Shown: piece after piece, positions 23,301-34,932 of the stretch
Position numbering within the stretch: the first letter of the stretch is position 1
How the letters are laid out: every line of letters begins with the position of its first letter
Source: Ophiura sarsii
Lineage: Eukaryota > Echinodermata > Ophiuroidea > Amphilepidida > Ophiuridae
Length of the DNA stretch: 64,000 bases
Assembly (NCBI GenBank): GCA_035610835.1
Contig: CM069454.1
Span: forward strand, 4,893,618 to 4,957,617
Reading direction: 5' to 3'
The notes under the pieces: generated by a model
Told to the model about the DNA's origin: nothing
The model's database searches: none
Seen by the model: the letters and a program-made list of their open reading frames with translations, nothing else
Translations under genes and position numbers: made by a program

Positions 23301-24178
23301 ATGTATAATGTTACATCATAGGTTATCATAATGTGATAACTTGATGATATATATATTAACGTGAAATCATAGTTTACCGTGATGTATTATAATAATTTGA
23401 TGTATTAAATTTAAATGATAGTGTATCGTGATGTAATGCAATAAATTGATAAATTAACGTTAAATCATAGTTTATCGTGATGTAATGTGATAATGTTGAT
23501 GTATTAACGTTATTATTGATTGTAAGAAATTGATTTGATAACGCTTACTCATAGTCCATCGTGATGTATCGTTAACACGGTTAACATTACTTTATAGTTT
23601 ATCGTAATGTAATCAACTTGATGTATAATGTTACATCATAGTTTATCGTAATGTAATGTAATAACTTGATATATTAACGTTAAATCATAGTTTACCGTGA
23701 TGTATTATGATAATTTGATGTATTAACGTTAAATGATAGTGTATCGTGATGCAATGTGATAAATTGATAAATTAACGTTAAATCATATTTTATCGTAATG
23801 TAATGAAACAACTTTATATAACGTGTAATGTGATAATGTTGATGTATTAACGTTATTTGATTGTAAGAAATTGATTTGATAACGCTAACTCATAATCTAT
23901 CGTGATATATCGTTGGTAATGATAACAATCATATATTAACGATAGGTCATAGTTATCGTGATGTATGTGATAACTTGATATATTAACGTTAAAACATAGT
24001 TTACCGTGATGTATTATGATAACATGATAATATAATAACGCTAAATCATTCTTTATCGTAATGTGATGTGATAAATTGATGTAATAACGCTAAATCATAG
24101 TCCATCGTGATGTATAGTAATAACTTGATGTACTATACGTTATATCATAATTTATCGTTGGTAATGATAACTAACATA
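20371..24178 (+). repeat. 49-bp satellite array with higher-order structure
   Basis: The monomer is about 49 bp and contains AACGTTAAATCATAGTTTAT followed by CGTGATGTAATGTGATAAC and a TTGATATATT-type end. A diagnostic variant word (TATTGATTGTAAG) recurs at 20681, 20852, 21216, 21727, 22184, 22548, 23059, 23514 and about 23854. From 21216 the spacings are 364, 511, 457, 364, 511, 455, giving a higher-order unit of about 1330-1332 bp. A second motif, GTTAACAGGGTTAAC (or GTTAACACGGTTAAC), also recurs. Each monomer has two CpGs 18 bp apart. Confidence 0.95.
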
Positions 24179-25072
24179 CAGGGTGGTTCAATAAAACCTT
24201 GACAGTTTTTTGAAGCCATTTTTTTTAAAATTCTGTAGATATAAAAAAATCTTTTTTTCAATATTCATCAACTACATGATCTTGACCATCTATGCTGAAA
24301 ATATCGTTACAAATAACCGTACGGTTGCAAAATAACAGCTATTTGAACAAAGTCTGTCCCATTTCACTCTGTCCACGGGAACTGATTTCGCGACGTTACA
24401 TTGAATACTGAATGATGAATTGCATGCAAGTAATCTAAGATTTGAAGATCCCGCCTGGTGAAACCAGTGTAATTGTTAACATCTTAACTATCTATTCAGG
24501 TGTGAAATCAATACGTAATAATAATACCACGAGTGACCCTAATTATAATTATTAATTTTCATAGATTGGAAGTGTAATTGTCTATGCTCTATGCCTTAAC
24601 AGTGACGATGCCATTTAATGTTATCTTGCTGGGCATTTCCCGTAGACTTACTCGTGGGCAAAGAGATTTGGAGAGATTCTCTTCAAATAGCTATCATTTT
24701 GCCGCCATAGCATTATTAACATTGACATTTTCAGCATAGACGGCCAAGATGATATATTTGAGGAATATGTAAAAAAACCACTCAAATCCCACAATTTTTA
24801 AAAATATGGCTTTGAAAAACTATCAACGTTTTATTGAACCACACTGGTTGTAACGTCGCGAAATCAGTACCCGTGGACAGAGTGAAATGGGACAGACTTT
24901 GTTCAAATAGCTGTTATTTTGCAACCGTAAGGTTATTTGTAATGATATTTTCAGCATAGATGGTCAAAATCATATAGTTGATGAATATTGAAAAAGATTT
25001 TTTGTTAAATCTACAGAATTTCAACAAAAAAAAGGCTTCAAAAAACTGTCAAGGTTTTATTGAACCACCCTG
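24179..25072. mobile_element. Mariner-type MITE inserted in the satellite
   Basis: The ends are CAGGGTGGTTCAATAAAACC and its reverse complement, bracketed by TA (24177-24178, 25073-25074), as for Tc1/mariner elements. The inverted arms are about 220 bp. The right arm is present twice: a diverged copy at about 24655-24848, ending CAACGTTTTATTGAACCACA, and the outer one at 24849-25072. Satellite sequence resumes directly after it. No transposase ORF. Confidence 0.85.
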
Positions 25073-25240
25073 TATATTAACGATAGGTCATGATTATCGT
25101 GATGTAATGTGATAACTTGATAATTTAACGTTAAAACATAGTTTATCGTGATGTAATGTAATAACATGAAGTATTAACTTTAAAACTAGTTTGCCGTGAT
25201 GTAATGTAATAACTTGATAAATTAACATTAAAAATGCATT
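25073..25240 (+). repeat. Continuation of the 49-bp satellite
   Basis: Monomers resume immediately outside the mariner-type MITE and end where unrelated sequence begins near 25240. Confidence 0.9.
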
Positions 25241-25606
25241 TCAACCATTCACGTGTACATGGTAATTACCCTTAGACAGCGGAAATTGAAAACACAGCCA
25301 AAGACAGACATAGGTTATAGCTCTGAGGCTCCATACCAAAGATTTTATTACACAACTACATTTATATAAGTTGAATAGTTGATACATAATTTAGCAGGCT
25401 TATAATACATTGAACGAACAAACCGTTAGCCAAAATACCAACTGGTGCCGTACAAAAGATACGAGTACAAAAAAGGATAATAATACAAATTCATCAAACC
25501 AGAATTGGAGAGGTTCTAGTGATACATGTATACCTAAGGGACATGAAACTTTGAGAACAGCTCAAAATAATTCCAATGATTTTAAAGATGGTTAGAACCT
25601 TTAATT
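25241..25606. other. Non-satellite interval, nothing recognised
   Basis: Begins a 2.2-kb block of non-satellite DNA inside the satellite field. The ORF at 25410-25595 is low-complexity Asn/Thr/Ser without a domain. Confidence 0.35.
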
Positions 25607-25610
25607 TTAA

Positions 25611-26317
25611 GGGGGGACTTAAGGAAGTTTTTTGTTGAACTTTGTGAGTGCTGTAATTATTGAACTATTAATCAAATGCATATAAAAGTATACCTTTTTG
25701 GAAAGGAAATGGATCAGAGAATCCAAATTTGGCATCAATTTTGACCAAAAATGTTGATTTTTTGAGAAAATTACAAAAAAACACTTTTTTGACCCATTTT
25801 TTTGGAACAAAGCTAACAAACATAATGTTGAGTTAGAAATGCCCAAATCACTTGATGATGATGTTAAGACACTAATGAAGGGACGATTTTTTTTATTATT
25901 AACCTAATCCAATATTTTTTGAAATTTTGACAAAAAAGTGTACCAAAAAAAAAAATCCATTTTTTTCACGTTTTTTGGCACTTTTTGGTCAAAATTTACA
26001 AAAATATTAGATTAGGTTTCAAAAAAAAAAAATCATCCCTTCATTAGTATCTTAACATCATTATAAAGTAATTTTGAAATTTTTTACTCAAAATAATTTT
26101 TGTAAACTTTGTTCAAAAAAAATTGGGTCAAAAAAGTGAATTTTGTGATTTTCTCAAAAAATCTACTTTTTTGGTCAAAATTGACGCCAAATTTGGATTC
26201 TCTGATCCATTTCCTTTCCAAAAATGTATACTTTTATATGCATTTGATTAATAGTTCAATAATTACAGCACTCACAAAATTCAAAAAATCAAATCAAAAA
26301 CTTCCTTAAGTCCCCCC
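25611..26317. mobile_element. TTAA foldback element (707-bp palindrome)
   Basis: The ends GGGGGGACTTAAGGAAG and CTTCCTTAAGTCCCCCC are bracketed by TTAA (25607-25610, 26318-26321). The arms are near-complete inverted repeats and carry GTATACTTTTATATGCAT and CTGTAATTATTGAACTATTA, related to the copy at 18957-19573. The centre is T/A-rich. The apparent ORFs on both strands come from the palindrome and are not genes. Confidence 0.85.
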
Positions 26318-26321
26318 TTAA

Positions 26322-27451
26322 ATCAGATCCTCATAGTATGGAAACCGAAAAGCGAATGAGGTACAAATGGTACCAAATTATCAGAGCAAAACAAACAAAC
26401 AAATGGCAGCTCGCGGGCACCCGGAAGTGAACCATGAATAGTCAACCAGTATACCCTTTTTATTATTATTTATTATTTAACCAAGGACACCCACAATTAA
26501 ATGACAATGACAATTGACAATTACCGCTCCATTGGTTAAAAGAGTTCGAGCTTTATTGAGCACAAACTTTATTCTGTAGGCGCAAAAGCCCATTTGACTA
26601 TCTGTGATCTATTACAGGTTGTCTACGCGTTAGTTGCTCTAATATAGCTGTCGTTGACCGGTCATATATGTCTGGTAGTGGCGCGCTACTTTCCGGTCGG
26701 TATCCTGTGTACGCGGTAATTGCGCGTCTAGCTTGGTTTGTTGTTGATACATGGCGCGGGTTGCACCTGGCGTGGTTACGTGCATCAAGTGGCATGTTTA
26801 TCATTCACTGTTTTGATTTTCATGAGTTTTGTTTGGCCTCCCTCCCGCCCCTCACCCTCCTCTAAAGGGTGATAGATGGGAAAAAGAGTAACACCGTCGG
26901 GGTCCTTGTTTGTTTTATATTGCTGATAAATAGTGGGATGGTATGGAGGTTGGAGGATTGAGTTTGGGATGCGGGGTCAGGGGGGTTGCAGGATAGGATT
27001 TGTCTCTAGAGCACTATCTAGGAGAAGTACTGCCCTGCGACCCCTGGGTCACCACCGGCTCGATGCTGTATGTCCTTGTAGGAGTTTGTCAAATGTGTCC
27101 AATATCAGCTAGAATCTTGTCAAGTGTTGTTCAATAGCAGGTTGTTCCAGAACACTAGCTCACTAACTCATTGCTTGTCAAAATTGCTATGAGTTGGTCC
27201 ATAGCAGGGTGTTCTGGTTCACATTGCTTAAAATATAAATGTCAATTGCATATTGTTGTTAAAGTGGCATTTAAACAAGATTGGATGGGAGCATGGGAAA
27301 TGCCGAATTGTTTGAGAATATTGTAGTACTTAGATTGATTGCTAGTAATACTATACTTTGTTTGTTCTTGTAGTTAGGCGATGGCCTACCATTTTCATGA
27401 ATATTACAACTGTGATATTCAATCTTTTTGTCATGTGCTTCTCTACACAAC
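26322..27451. other. Interval with a minus-strand LINE-type tail
   Basis: About 26459-26510, read on the minus strand, gives TGTCCTTGGTTAAATAATAA followed by an ATAATAATAAA run, the style of a CR1/L2 3' tail. Upstream coding sequence was not recognised. The rest, including a CGCG-rich stretch near 26670-26800, carries no recognisable gene. Confidence 0.35.
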
Positions 27452-27705
27452 ATAGTTTATCGTGATGTAATGTAATACTATTTTAACGTTACAACATAGT
27501 TTATCGTGATGCAATGTAATAAATAACATGATATATTAACGTTAAATCAAAGTTTACCTTGATGTAATGTAATAACATGATAAATTGAAGTTAAAACATA
27601 GTTTACGTGATGTAATGTGATAACTTGATATATTAACGTTAAATCATAGTTTACTGTGATGTAATGTAATAACATGATATTTAACGTTAAAACTAGTTTA
27701 CCGTG
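27452..27705 (+). repeat. 49-bp satellite, second block
   Basis: About five diverged monomers (TAGTTTATCGTGATGTAATG), most with the TAATAACATGA variant. Confidence 0.9.
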
Positions 27706-28084
27706 TAGTTAGACAGACCTTAACATGTTTATAGTGAATTGGGGATTTTATTCCGACTTGAAACAAAGTTATTAAAGTATAAAGTTTAACGACTTTGATG
27801 TTAATTACCATTTGTGTTTCGTTAATTAGTTCAGAACGGACTACCATAATGAGACCGTTGCGAGAAAGTATCGGGTACGCGCTACGATGTGACGAAAACT
27901 AGAATAAATAACCCGAAGCTCTATTTACATACCGACCCCTTATCTTTCGTTATATTTAAACAAGCGGTAATACGCTACTCGATAAATAATCCTTTGCTAC
28001 TCGCAACTGTACGCGCTAAAAATCTCATCGGGGCCTGATACAAAAACTCATCGGGGCCCGGAACATTCTCGCAATTTTTATCGC
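27706..28084. other. Non-coding interval, nothing recognised
   Basis: Unique sequence between the satellite and a LINE fragment, with two near-identical CTCATCGGGGCC words at about 28024 and 28048. Confidence 0.35.
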
Positions 28085-28181
28085 GTACAAATGGAACTGC
28101 TCCCTAACATATACAGAATTCGCCGTTTCATCACGTCTGAAAGCTGCCAACATCTCACTCGTTCACTAATTCTATCCCGTC

Positions 28182-28628
28182 TTGACTACGCAAAACTCCT
28201 TGCTCTACGGTATTACTATTAAAGATAGAAAAAGACTCCAAACACTTCAAAACCGCGCTGCCAGAATCGTCTACAGGCTTGACAGGAGACAGCCAGCAGC
28301 CCCGCTCCTGAGGAAACTCCATTGGCTACCGCTGGAATCCCGTGTCATTTTCAAGTTAATGCTTCTAACATTTAAGAGCATTCATGGACTCCTTCCAAGC
28401 TACCTCAGTGAGTTACTTTGCAGCTATATTCCATCTAGGCCGAACCTGAGATCCGGTAATGACAGAACACTTCTGATTATACCCCGCACTAAACGGACAT
28501 ATGGCGACGTTGGCTTTGCGACCGCCGCGCCCCGCTTCTGGAACTCTTTACCAATTCACATTCGCCAATCCACATCCATCGCTACTTTCAAAAAGAGCCT
28601 CAAAACGCACCTATTTCCAGCCAGTTAA
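28182..28628 (+). pseudogene. C-terminal part of a LINE ORF2 (CR1/L2-like)
   Basis: The 148-residue frame carries RLQTLQNRAARIVYRL, LLRKLHWLPLESRVIFKLM, the TLLIIPRTKRTYGD box and FATAAPRFWNSLP...FKKSLKTHLF, the standard end of CR1/L2 ORF2 proteins. Reading upstream in another frame from about 28085 gives SLILSRLDYA, which joins to NSLLYGI after removing one extra A near 28190, so a single-base frameshift splits the fragment. No RT catalytic core is present. Confidence 0.85.
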
Positions 28629-28676
28629 GTGCCCCCCCCCCCCGTCTCACGGTTGCTTAAAACTGTTACTGTTTTT

Positions 28677-28832
28677 AATGATGTTTTTAATGATGTTTTT
28701 AATGATGTTAATAATGATGTTTTTGATGATGTATTTAATGATGTATTTAATGATGTATTTAATGATGTATTTAATGATGTATTTAATGATGTATTTAATG
28801 ATGTATTTAATGATGTTTTTAATGATGTATTT
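28677..28832 (+). repeat. 12-bp minisatellite (TGATGTWTTTAA)
   Basis: About 12-13 units of TGATGTTTTTAA/TGATGTATTTAA in the 3' UTR of the LINE fragment. It creates spurious repetitive reading frames. Confidence 0.95.
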
Positions 28833-29017
28833 TACTCGCTTTATGCTATGATTGTGTATAACCTAAATAGCTGTAGATTAAGGCATTTTTACTTTACGTA
28901 TTCCTGTTAATGTGTTTTTGCTGTGTATTGTTTTAATTTGGTTAACATTGTAAAGCGCTTTGACCTCCTTTGACTAGGCGCTATATAAATGCTTTTATTG
29001 TTATTATTATTATTATA

Positions 29018-29209
29018 AGAACTATATCGGTGGTAACCACCATTCGCGGTAATTCAACGCTATTTCGTCGATTTCTCTGTCCTTAAACCGAATTAGGCCG
29101 TCAAATTTCAGTATGATGATGAGAAAAATACGGGCTTTCATATGATATGAAAATCTCCGTATGTTTGAAATAATTCTGTGTTACGAAAATGTGATCGGGT
29201 CATCTACCT
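29018..29209. mobile_element. Truncated copy of a TTAA MITE
   Basis: The right end GTGATCGGGTCATCTACCT followed by TTAA (29210-29213) matches the right end of the MITE at 43924-44263, and GGTGGTAACCACC near 29029 matches its interior. The left end is missing. Confidence 0.6.
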
Positions 29210-29213
29210 TTAA

Positions 29214-29640
29214 TGTAATAACATGATACATTGATGTTAAAACATAGTTTACCGTAATGCAATGTGATAACTTGATATATTAACATTAAAACATAGTTTA
29301 TCGTGATATAATGTAATAACATGATATATTAACGTCAAAACATAGTGTATCGTGATGTAATGTAATAACATGATATAAACGTTAAAACTAGTTTGCTGTG
29401 ATATAATGTAATAACTTGATATATTAACATTAAAACATAGTTAACGTGATGTTATGTAATAACATGATATATTAACGTCAAAACATAGTTTATCGTGATG
29501 TAATGTAATAACATGATATAAACGTTAAAACTAGTTTGCTGTGATGTAATGTAATAACTTGATATATTAACATTAAAACATAGTTAACGTGATGTTATGT
29601 AATAACATGATATATTAACGTTACAACATAGTTTATTAAC
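29214..29640 (+). repeat. 49-bp satellite, third block, with trimeric repeats
   Basis: Monomers with the TAATAACATGATATATT variant. A three-monomer unit of about 143 bp occurs twice, marked by CTAGTTTGCTGTGAT at about 29388 and 29531. Confidence 0.9.
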
Positions 29641-31052
29641 CGCAGTTTCTTTTAGAGTTTACATTTCTGCTTTAGACTCTACGTTAGTTAACCATGACAC
29701 GTTTCACACGGCCTTTAATACTAACTAAGAGTTTAATCTCGAGATTAACGAATTTGACGCTAGGCTTTAGCTTAGCGACCCTCGTCTGAACGGTCATAGT
29801 GGGGTTTTTTTTAAAATCGAAATGATTATAATTGTTGCTATATTTTTCACAGTAATTCTTCATGACCCGTGAGGAAAAACAAAGTCGTATACCGTCATCA
29901 CTTCCCATTCCATTGGCAAGCTCGCGACTTCCTTTTATGCCAAGCAAGATTTCTTGAGCAGACCCAACATGCTTCACTTTCATCACATGACCTCTGATTT
30001 ATGTCACCAGTGTCTACTGGTTCCCATTAACATTAAATTATAAAGAAAGGCTCATAATTTGGTTAAACAATGGTCTTTAAGAAAATCCTGATGCAAGTAG
30101 TACAATTGAAATGACTTCAATTCGATCCTCTCTGGTTTTTCTTAAAGATTCTTGATTTTTTTAATAAATATTTTACTTGGGATTCAACTTCTTTTCATAT
30201 CTAGGGCCAAGTTTGCCTCCAGCTGTTAATTACTTTAACAAAGGTTTGGCTATTTGATTTGGAGAAAAGCCCAGTTGCCCAAGTGTTGCTTAGCATGCTG
30301 GACTGCACAAGAAATCTCTAATTTAATATTGCGCTCTTTGACTAATGAGATGACTTCTGCGTGCTCGGAAATCCGCATTTAGTATGTTCTCGTTCAGATT
30401 AAATTTTCTTACGGAGCAATGTATGTGTAAATAAGGCCAAAATTGTTTGTCTCAGAAGAAACCTGAACAATTCTTAGTATTTTTAGTAATAAAGCTATGC
30501 GAAATGCAGGTATTTTTTAAAAACATGAGACGGCTGAGTGCACCAATGGGGAGTAACTGAAGAATAGCGCTACCTTGCAAGTAACTGAGGCGTAACCCAA
30601 CATTTTGAGAGCACCAAACCGGGGTAGTCTATAGGCTAGTAACTTAGGAGTAATTCACGCATGTTTTTAAATAAACTAAACTAAATCTTAAGTTTGACCA
30701 ACATATTACGAGATTGAATAAAGAATCGCGTACCTTCTCTAGTAAAACGCTGTTTACTCGTAATCCTATGGCGAGCTCCCGCGCTCAGTTTCCCTAGCTG
30801 ATCATACGTCATAGATTTCGCGATATCCCTGATATGTACTTGTGTATCTCCTAAAGTATACTTGTGAAAAGACTTCTGCTACGTTTGAAAGTGAGCTCGT
30901 AAATTGCTTCTTATTTCATTTCTCGAATGATAAATGAAACTAAAATATAGTGGATAGCATTCGAATTGATAGCCCCCTTCAGGTAATTAAACTCATTCCA
31001 TCGTGAATTGTCTCTTTAAACTGATCTTAATTAATTAGGTAATAAGTCGTTG
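29641..31052. other. Unrecognised interval
   Basis: A 100-codon minus-strand frame at 29684-29986 has no recognisable domain and is probably chance. TTTAAAAACATG (about 30517) and its inverse CATGTTTTTAAA (about 30660) could be MITE ends. Nothing else seen. Confidence 0.3.
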
Positions 31053-32190
31053 TGGCGACAGTTTGAAGAGGTTTAGAGAATTCATTAATCATACCCGTTG
31101 ACTTCTAGAAGATTAGCAACATACATTACGTTTCTCCTAATGTACTATCAGATTGGGAATCGTCGTGAACGCGTGTAGCATTATAGATTGTTATACATGT
31201 ATTATTATTTTTCCTGCAGGTAATATTTGATGTTATAATGTTAGCACTTTACAAGCATTCAATTAACTAGTTAACTTTGATATGATTTTATATGGCACAA
31301 ATCCTCAAGTAGTATTGAACCAGCAGGGGACATATATCATGGGCATGACAATAATTACTCGTATAGAACATTTATTATGAAGCTTTTAATATTAATCCGT
31401 ATGATAAAATGTATACTAATACTATAGCCTACTAATGGGTATATTCTAGATTCAAGTATTTTATGTAGTTTGATATTTCATACGTGGATGTGCCTCCCAG
31501 ATTTTGAAATTCCGACTTTCAATATACCTGATTAATGCAAAATCAACACCCGATGGATATACCATGCTTATGAAATTTGAATTCACCCATTACAGAAAAG
31601 TGAATAGTCATGGTCCTAAACTATTGTATGAATATATGCCTGATTAACGCCGATATTTTGATGTAATTCTCCCCAATCTCCACCGAATTGATGGGGCATT
31701 AATATATCAAAAACCTTTCTGATTACCACCCATCGTGAAAATGCACCCCCAAAAGGCAGGCACATACGTATACCACTATATAGTGTGTACAACCCCCCTC
31801 CCCCCGGCCAGGAGATCTTTCCCTCAAATTAGACACTTCAGGTGATATTTTATTGTTTTGATATGTTTCCAATGCATACAAACTGATAGAGGGTGATCTC
31901 AGGGTTATAAAACAATTTGAATTTCTCAAATCACACCTTCCGTTGCGGAGATATTGACATTTTTGTATTACCATATAAAGCAATATAAGAATTTTTAGAA
32001 TTGATTCTACCTGTCAAAAAATAGATTTTCCTCATAACTTGTGTTGGTAGGCCCTTGGGCGCTAACAACCAGGGTGACTTTCAACAACAACAAATCAAAA
32101 ATCGACCAGTTGCCATGGTATCAACCAAATACCAATTTGGGCCATTGTGGACCAAATTTGCCCTGAAATGTACTCAAAATTGTCAAGAAC

Positions 32191-32456
32191 TCTCATCTAA
32201 AACTCCCCACTACTCTCACAAAATCACAATTGACAGTCATGACATCTCACAAGTTCACCCCACAAAATTTCTTGGCATCACCATTGATGATAAGCTCACT
32301 TGGAACCACCACATAAATACTATAACCACTAAGGCATCTCATGCCATCGGTACCATTTACAGAGTTAGGGATCAAGCTTCCACGGCACATTCTGAAATCA
32401 CTCTATAATACGCTGGTTCTCCACATCTCAGCTACTGCAACATAAATCATAACTAA
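32191..32456 (+). pseudogene. LINE RT thumb-region fragment (copy A)
   Basis: Encodes KITIDSHDISQVHPTKFLGI followed by TIDDKLTWNHHINTITTKAS and GTIYRVRD, the post-catalytic region of a LINE RT. A frameshift near 32372 breaks it; the following LKSLYNTLVLPHLSYC is readable in copy B. No catalytic core is present. Confidence 0.75.
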
Positions 32457-33003
32457 GTCATATTGATAATTCATTATTCATATTCCTCTCTTTCTCAGAG
32501 AAGAAGCCATGATGTTGGAAATGTCAACCAGATATTAAATTAATATTGTTAGATGTGTGTATGGGGGGGGGGGGGGGGGGGCAATCATGGCCCCTCTGTA
32601 ATTCTCCTATACGGTTCCCTGTCAATCATTCCCATCTTGTCCTCCTTATATTTACTCTCCATTCGCAGTCAGAGAAGTACAGCACTTTCCCTACGCGCGC
32701 GAGATTAATGTGGGCGGTAACATTCTTGATGCCATACAATCGAGCCAATCGGATGCGCGCGTTGGTCAGCTCAAAGCCGCATTATTTTACTCCACCAAAC
32801 ACAACTACCAAACAGCACTTCCGTGTTTACGCATTGAACGCGGTCATAGAAAGAAGTGGTAAATATTTGCAGCCGACTATAATAAGGGTGTAAGACCCTA
32901 GACATCCCATCGCGTGCCGTCGCACTTTAAAACAAACAAGTTCACACTCAAATCCCCTTGCTCCTATCAATATAACCCAATCCACATGGTACACACAAAA
33001 TAT

Positions 33004-33285
33004 TTAATGAGTCAGTGTGACTCAGATAAATGAGTCTTTAGTCTGTCTCTGTAGTGACATATTAGCCTTCTAACCGAGTCATTTGACACAATGGTAGTGA
33101 GTAATCTGACACAGTTGCAGTGAATTAATTGACTCGCATCAAATAAAACTGTGTCAGAAGACTCAGTTAATAGTATATAATGAGTCAATAGATTTGTCTC
33201 TGTAGTGACACACTTTCATGCCCAAAATGCGTCATAAGACCCAACTTAAAGATATGCAGGTCATTTGACTCACTTGATTGTAGGT
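33004..33285. repeat. TGACTCA/TGAGTCA-rich segment (copy A)
   Basis: Contains about ten GAGTCA or GACTCA words, several of them full TGASTCA AP-1-type sites, plus a repeated TTTGTCTCTGTAGTGACA word. The same segment is in copy B at about 40033-40330. Any binding by bZIP factors is inference. Confidence 0.6.
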
Positions 33286-33574
33286 GAGTAAGTGGTCTCA
33301 TTTTCTTAGTCGTAATTTAGTATCTTTTAACAATGTTCAATCCACCAAACCTATAGAAATAATTGACGGATGTTTTTGTGATCTTATTTACAACATCAAA
33401 CTTCTTAAAGACCCTCGTTTAACAACTTTAATAAGCATTTCCTTTCACTGTAATGCAATAGAACCAGTAGACACTGGTGACAGAAATCAGTGGTCATGTG
33501 ATGAAAGTGAAGCATCCTGGGGTGCATCAAGAAATTTTCATTGGAGTTCCCCATAGCCTGATAACAAGGCCGCG

Positions 33575-34065
33575 ATGCAAAACTAGTATGTATGGTTCAT
33601 ACGTATAATTAACTTGTACGCCAGACTTATACGATAGCAGCCAACGTAATATTATGCATCACCATACGTACAAACGGGTAAGATATAGAAGGCCACACTG
33701 CAAACCTAGTACGTATGGCTCATATGTATAAGTGACTTGTACGTAAGACTTGTACGATAGCCGCCAACGTAATATTATGTATCACCATCCGTACAAACGG
33801 GTAAGATATAGAAGGCCGCACTGCAAACCTAGTGCGTATGGCTCCTGCGTATAAGTTACTTGTACGTTAGACTTGTACGATAGCCGCCAACGTAATAGTT
33901 TGCATCATCATACGTACAAACGGTAAGATATAGAAGGCAGCACTGCAAACCTAGTACGTATGACTCATATGTGACTTGTACGCCAGACTTATACGATAGC
34001 CGCCAAAGAAACATGTTGTATCACCATACTTACAAGCAACGATGAAAATTGAAGTACGACAATGA
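33575..34065 (+). repeat. 123-bp tandem repeat, about four units (copy A)
   Basis: Units start at 33575, 33698, 33821 and 33943 with TGCAAAMCTAGTRYGTATG and contain CTTGTACGATAGCCGCCAA and CGTACAAACGGGTAAGATAT. The array lies inside a MITE-like element whose right end is near 34180. A short relative without the array is at 19890-20123. Confidence 0.85.
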
Positions 34066-34238
34066 CAATATTTCCATATTAATATAGACATATTTGCATT
34101 GGTCTTAGCTGATTTTTAAAGTTTGCTTGTATATATATTGATGCAAAATGTTACTTTCGTACAAGTCACGTATGTCATGTGTAAAATGAAAGTTACAGTA
34201 TTTCCCTCCAAAAATACTTTAGACCAAAGGGTCTTCTT

Positions 34239-34484
34239 ATGGATCAGGCAATAGTCACAGTGTTATGTCATAACACAACATTGTCATTATTCGTAGGATT
34301 CAGTGGTGCAGGAAAAGCTACATTGATATTTAAATTAGCTGGACCTTTTCTATGTGTACTGAGAGTCTATCTGTGTAGACAAATATTGGATAGTGAAGGG
34401 CGCACGTCACAAAAACTGTGTAGTCCCTTTTCTGGCCGTTTTGTGGCCAAATATATGGAGTCGCAAAACGTACCATGTCTATGA
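34239..34484 (+). other. 81-codon frame with P-loop-like GFSGAGKA
   Basis: The frame contains VGFSGAGKATLIFKLAGP, which resembles a Walker A loop (GxxxxGK[ST]) but has Ala in the Ser/Thr position. A TCATTATTCGTAG stretch just before it could be a splice acceptor, so this may be a captured exon. In copy B (about 40996-41240) the frame is broken after GPF. No Walker B or other ATPase motif is seen, so function is not claimed. Confidence 0.25.
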
Positions 34485-34932
34485 GTTAATTACAGTCATT
34501 ATAAAGCCACCTTCCACCATTTGATTACAGTCATTATTAAGCCACCTTTCACCTACTCCCATGAGAAGTGCATTATCATGGCGAATTAAGCACCGTTGCT
34601 GGACTTTATTGTGCTACCATTACCAACGTATTGGAATTTCTGAATGTGTGCTGTTAATTTAATATGTGAGCTGACAAGCATGACTTTCACCGACTTATGA
34701 CATGGGGCATTTTATTTGGAGTTTTCGTGTAAGTATTCATTCTGAGTGTATAATAATTATTATGATTAGATATTATTTTAGATAATATTTGATGACATTT
34801 AAGTCAATTTCAGTATTATATTATATACAACAAATTGTTTTTCTGGAAAATTATTAATTATTCATTTTCGGCAGAGTGATGTTATTTAAAGCAAGATATG
34901 AAACAAAACAAAATAGAACAATGCAAACAGAG

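Larger units (their letters stand above)
28085..29017 (+). mobile_element. 3' fragment of a CR1/L2-like LINE
   Basis: Contains the C-terminal coding part, a 3' UTR with a 12-bp minisatellite, and a terminal GCGCTATATAAATGC followed by a TTATTATTATTAT tail (about 28977-29017). The 5' end is truncated. It sits between satellite blocks, so it probably inserted into satellite or neighbouring DNA. Confidence 0.8.

Noticed and set aside
25619..26309. Pair of mirror-image frames (FSKN..FWSKL) on opposite strands
   Set aside because: Both are products of the palindromic foldback element, not genes.
28501..28910. Frames with repeated LMMY or NDVF units
   Set aside because: They are readings of the 12-bp minisatellite in the LINE 3' UTR, in three frames.
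29684..29986. 100-codon minus-strand frame
   Set aside because: No recognisable domain, atypical composition, and no supporting context; likely chance.
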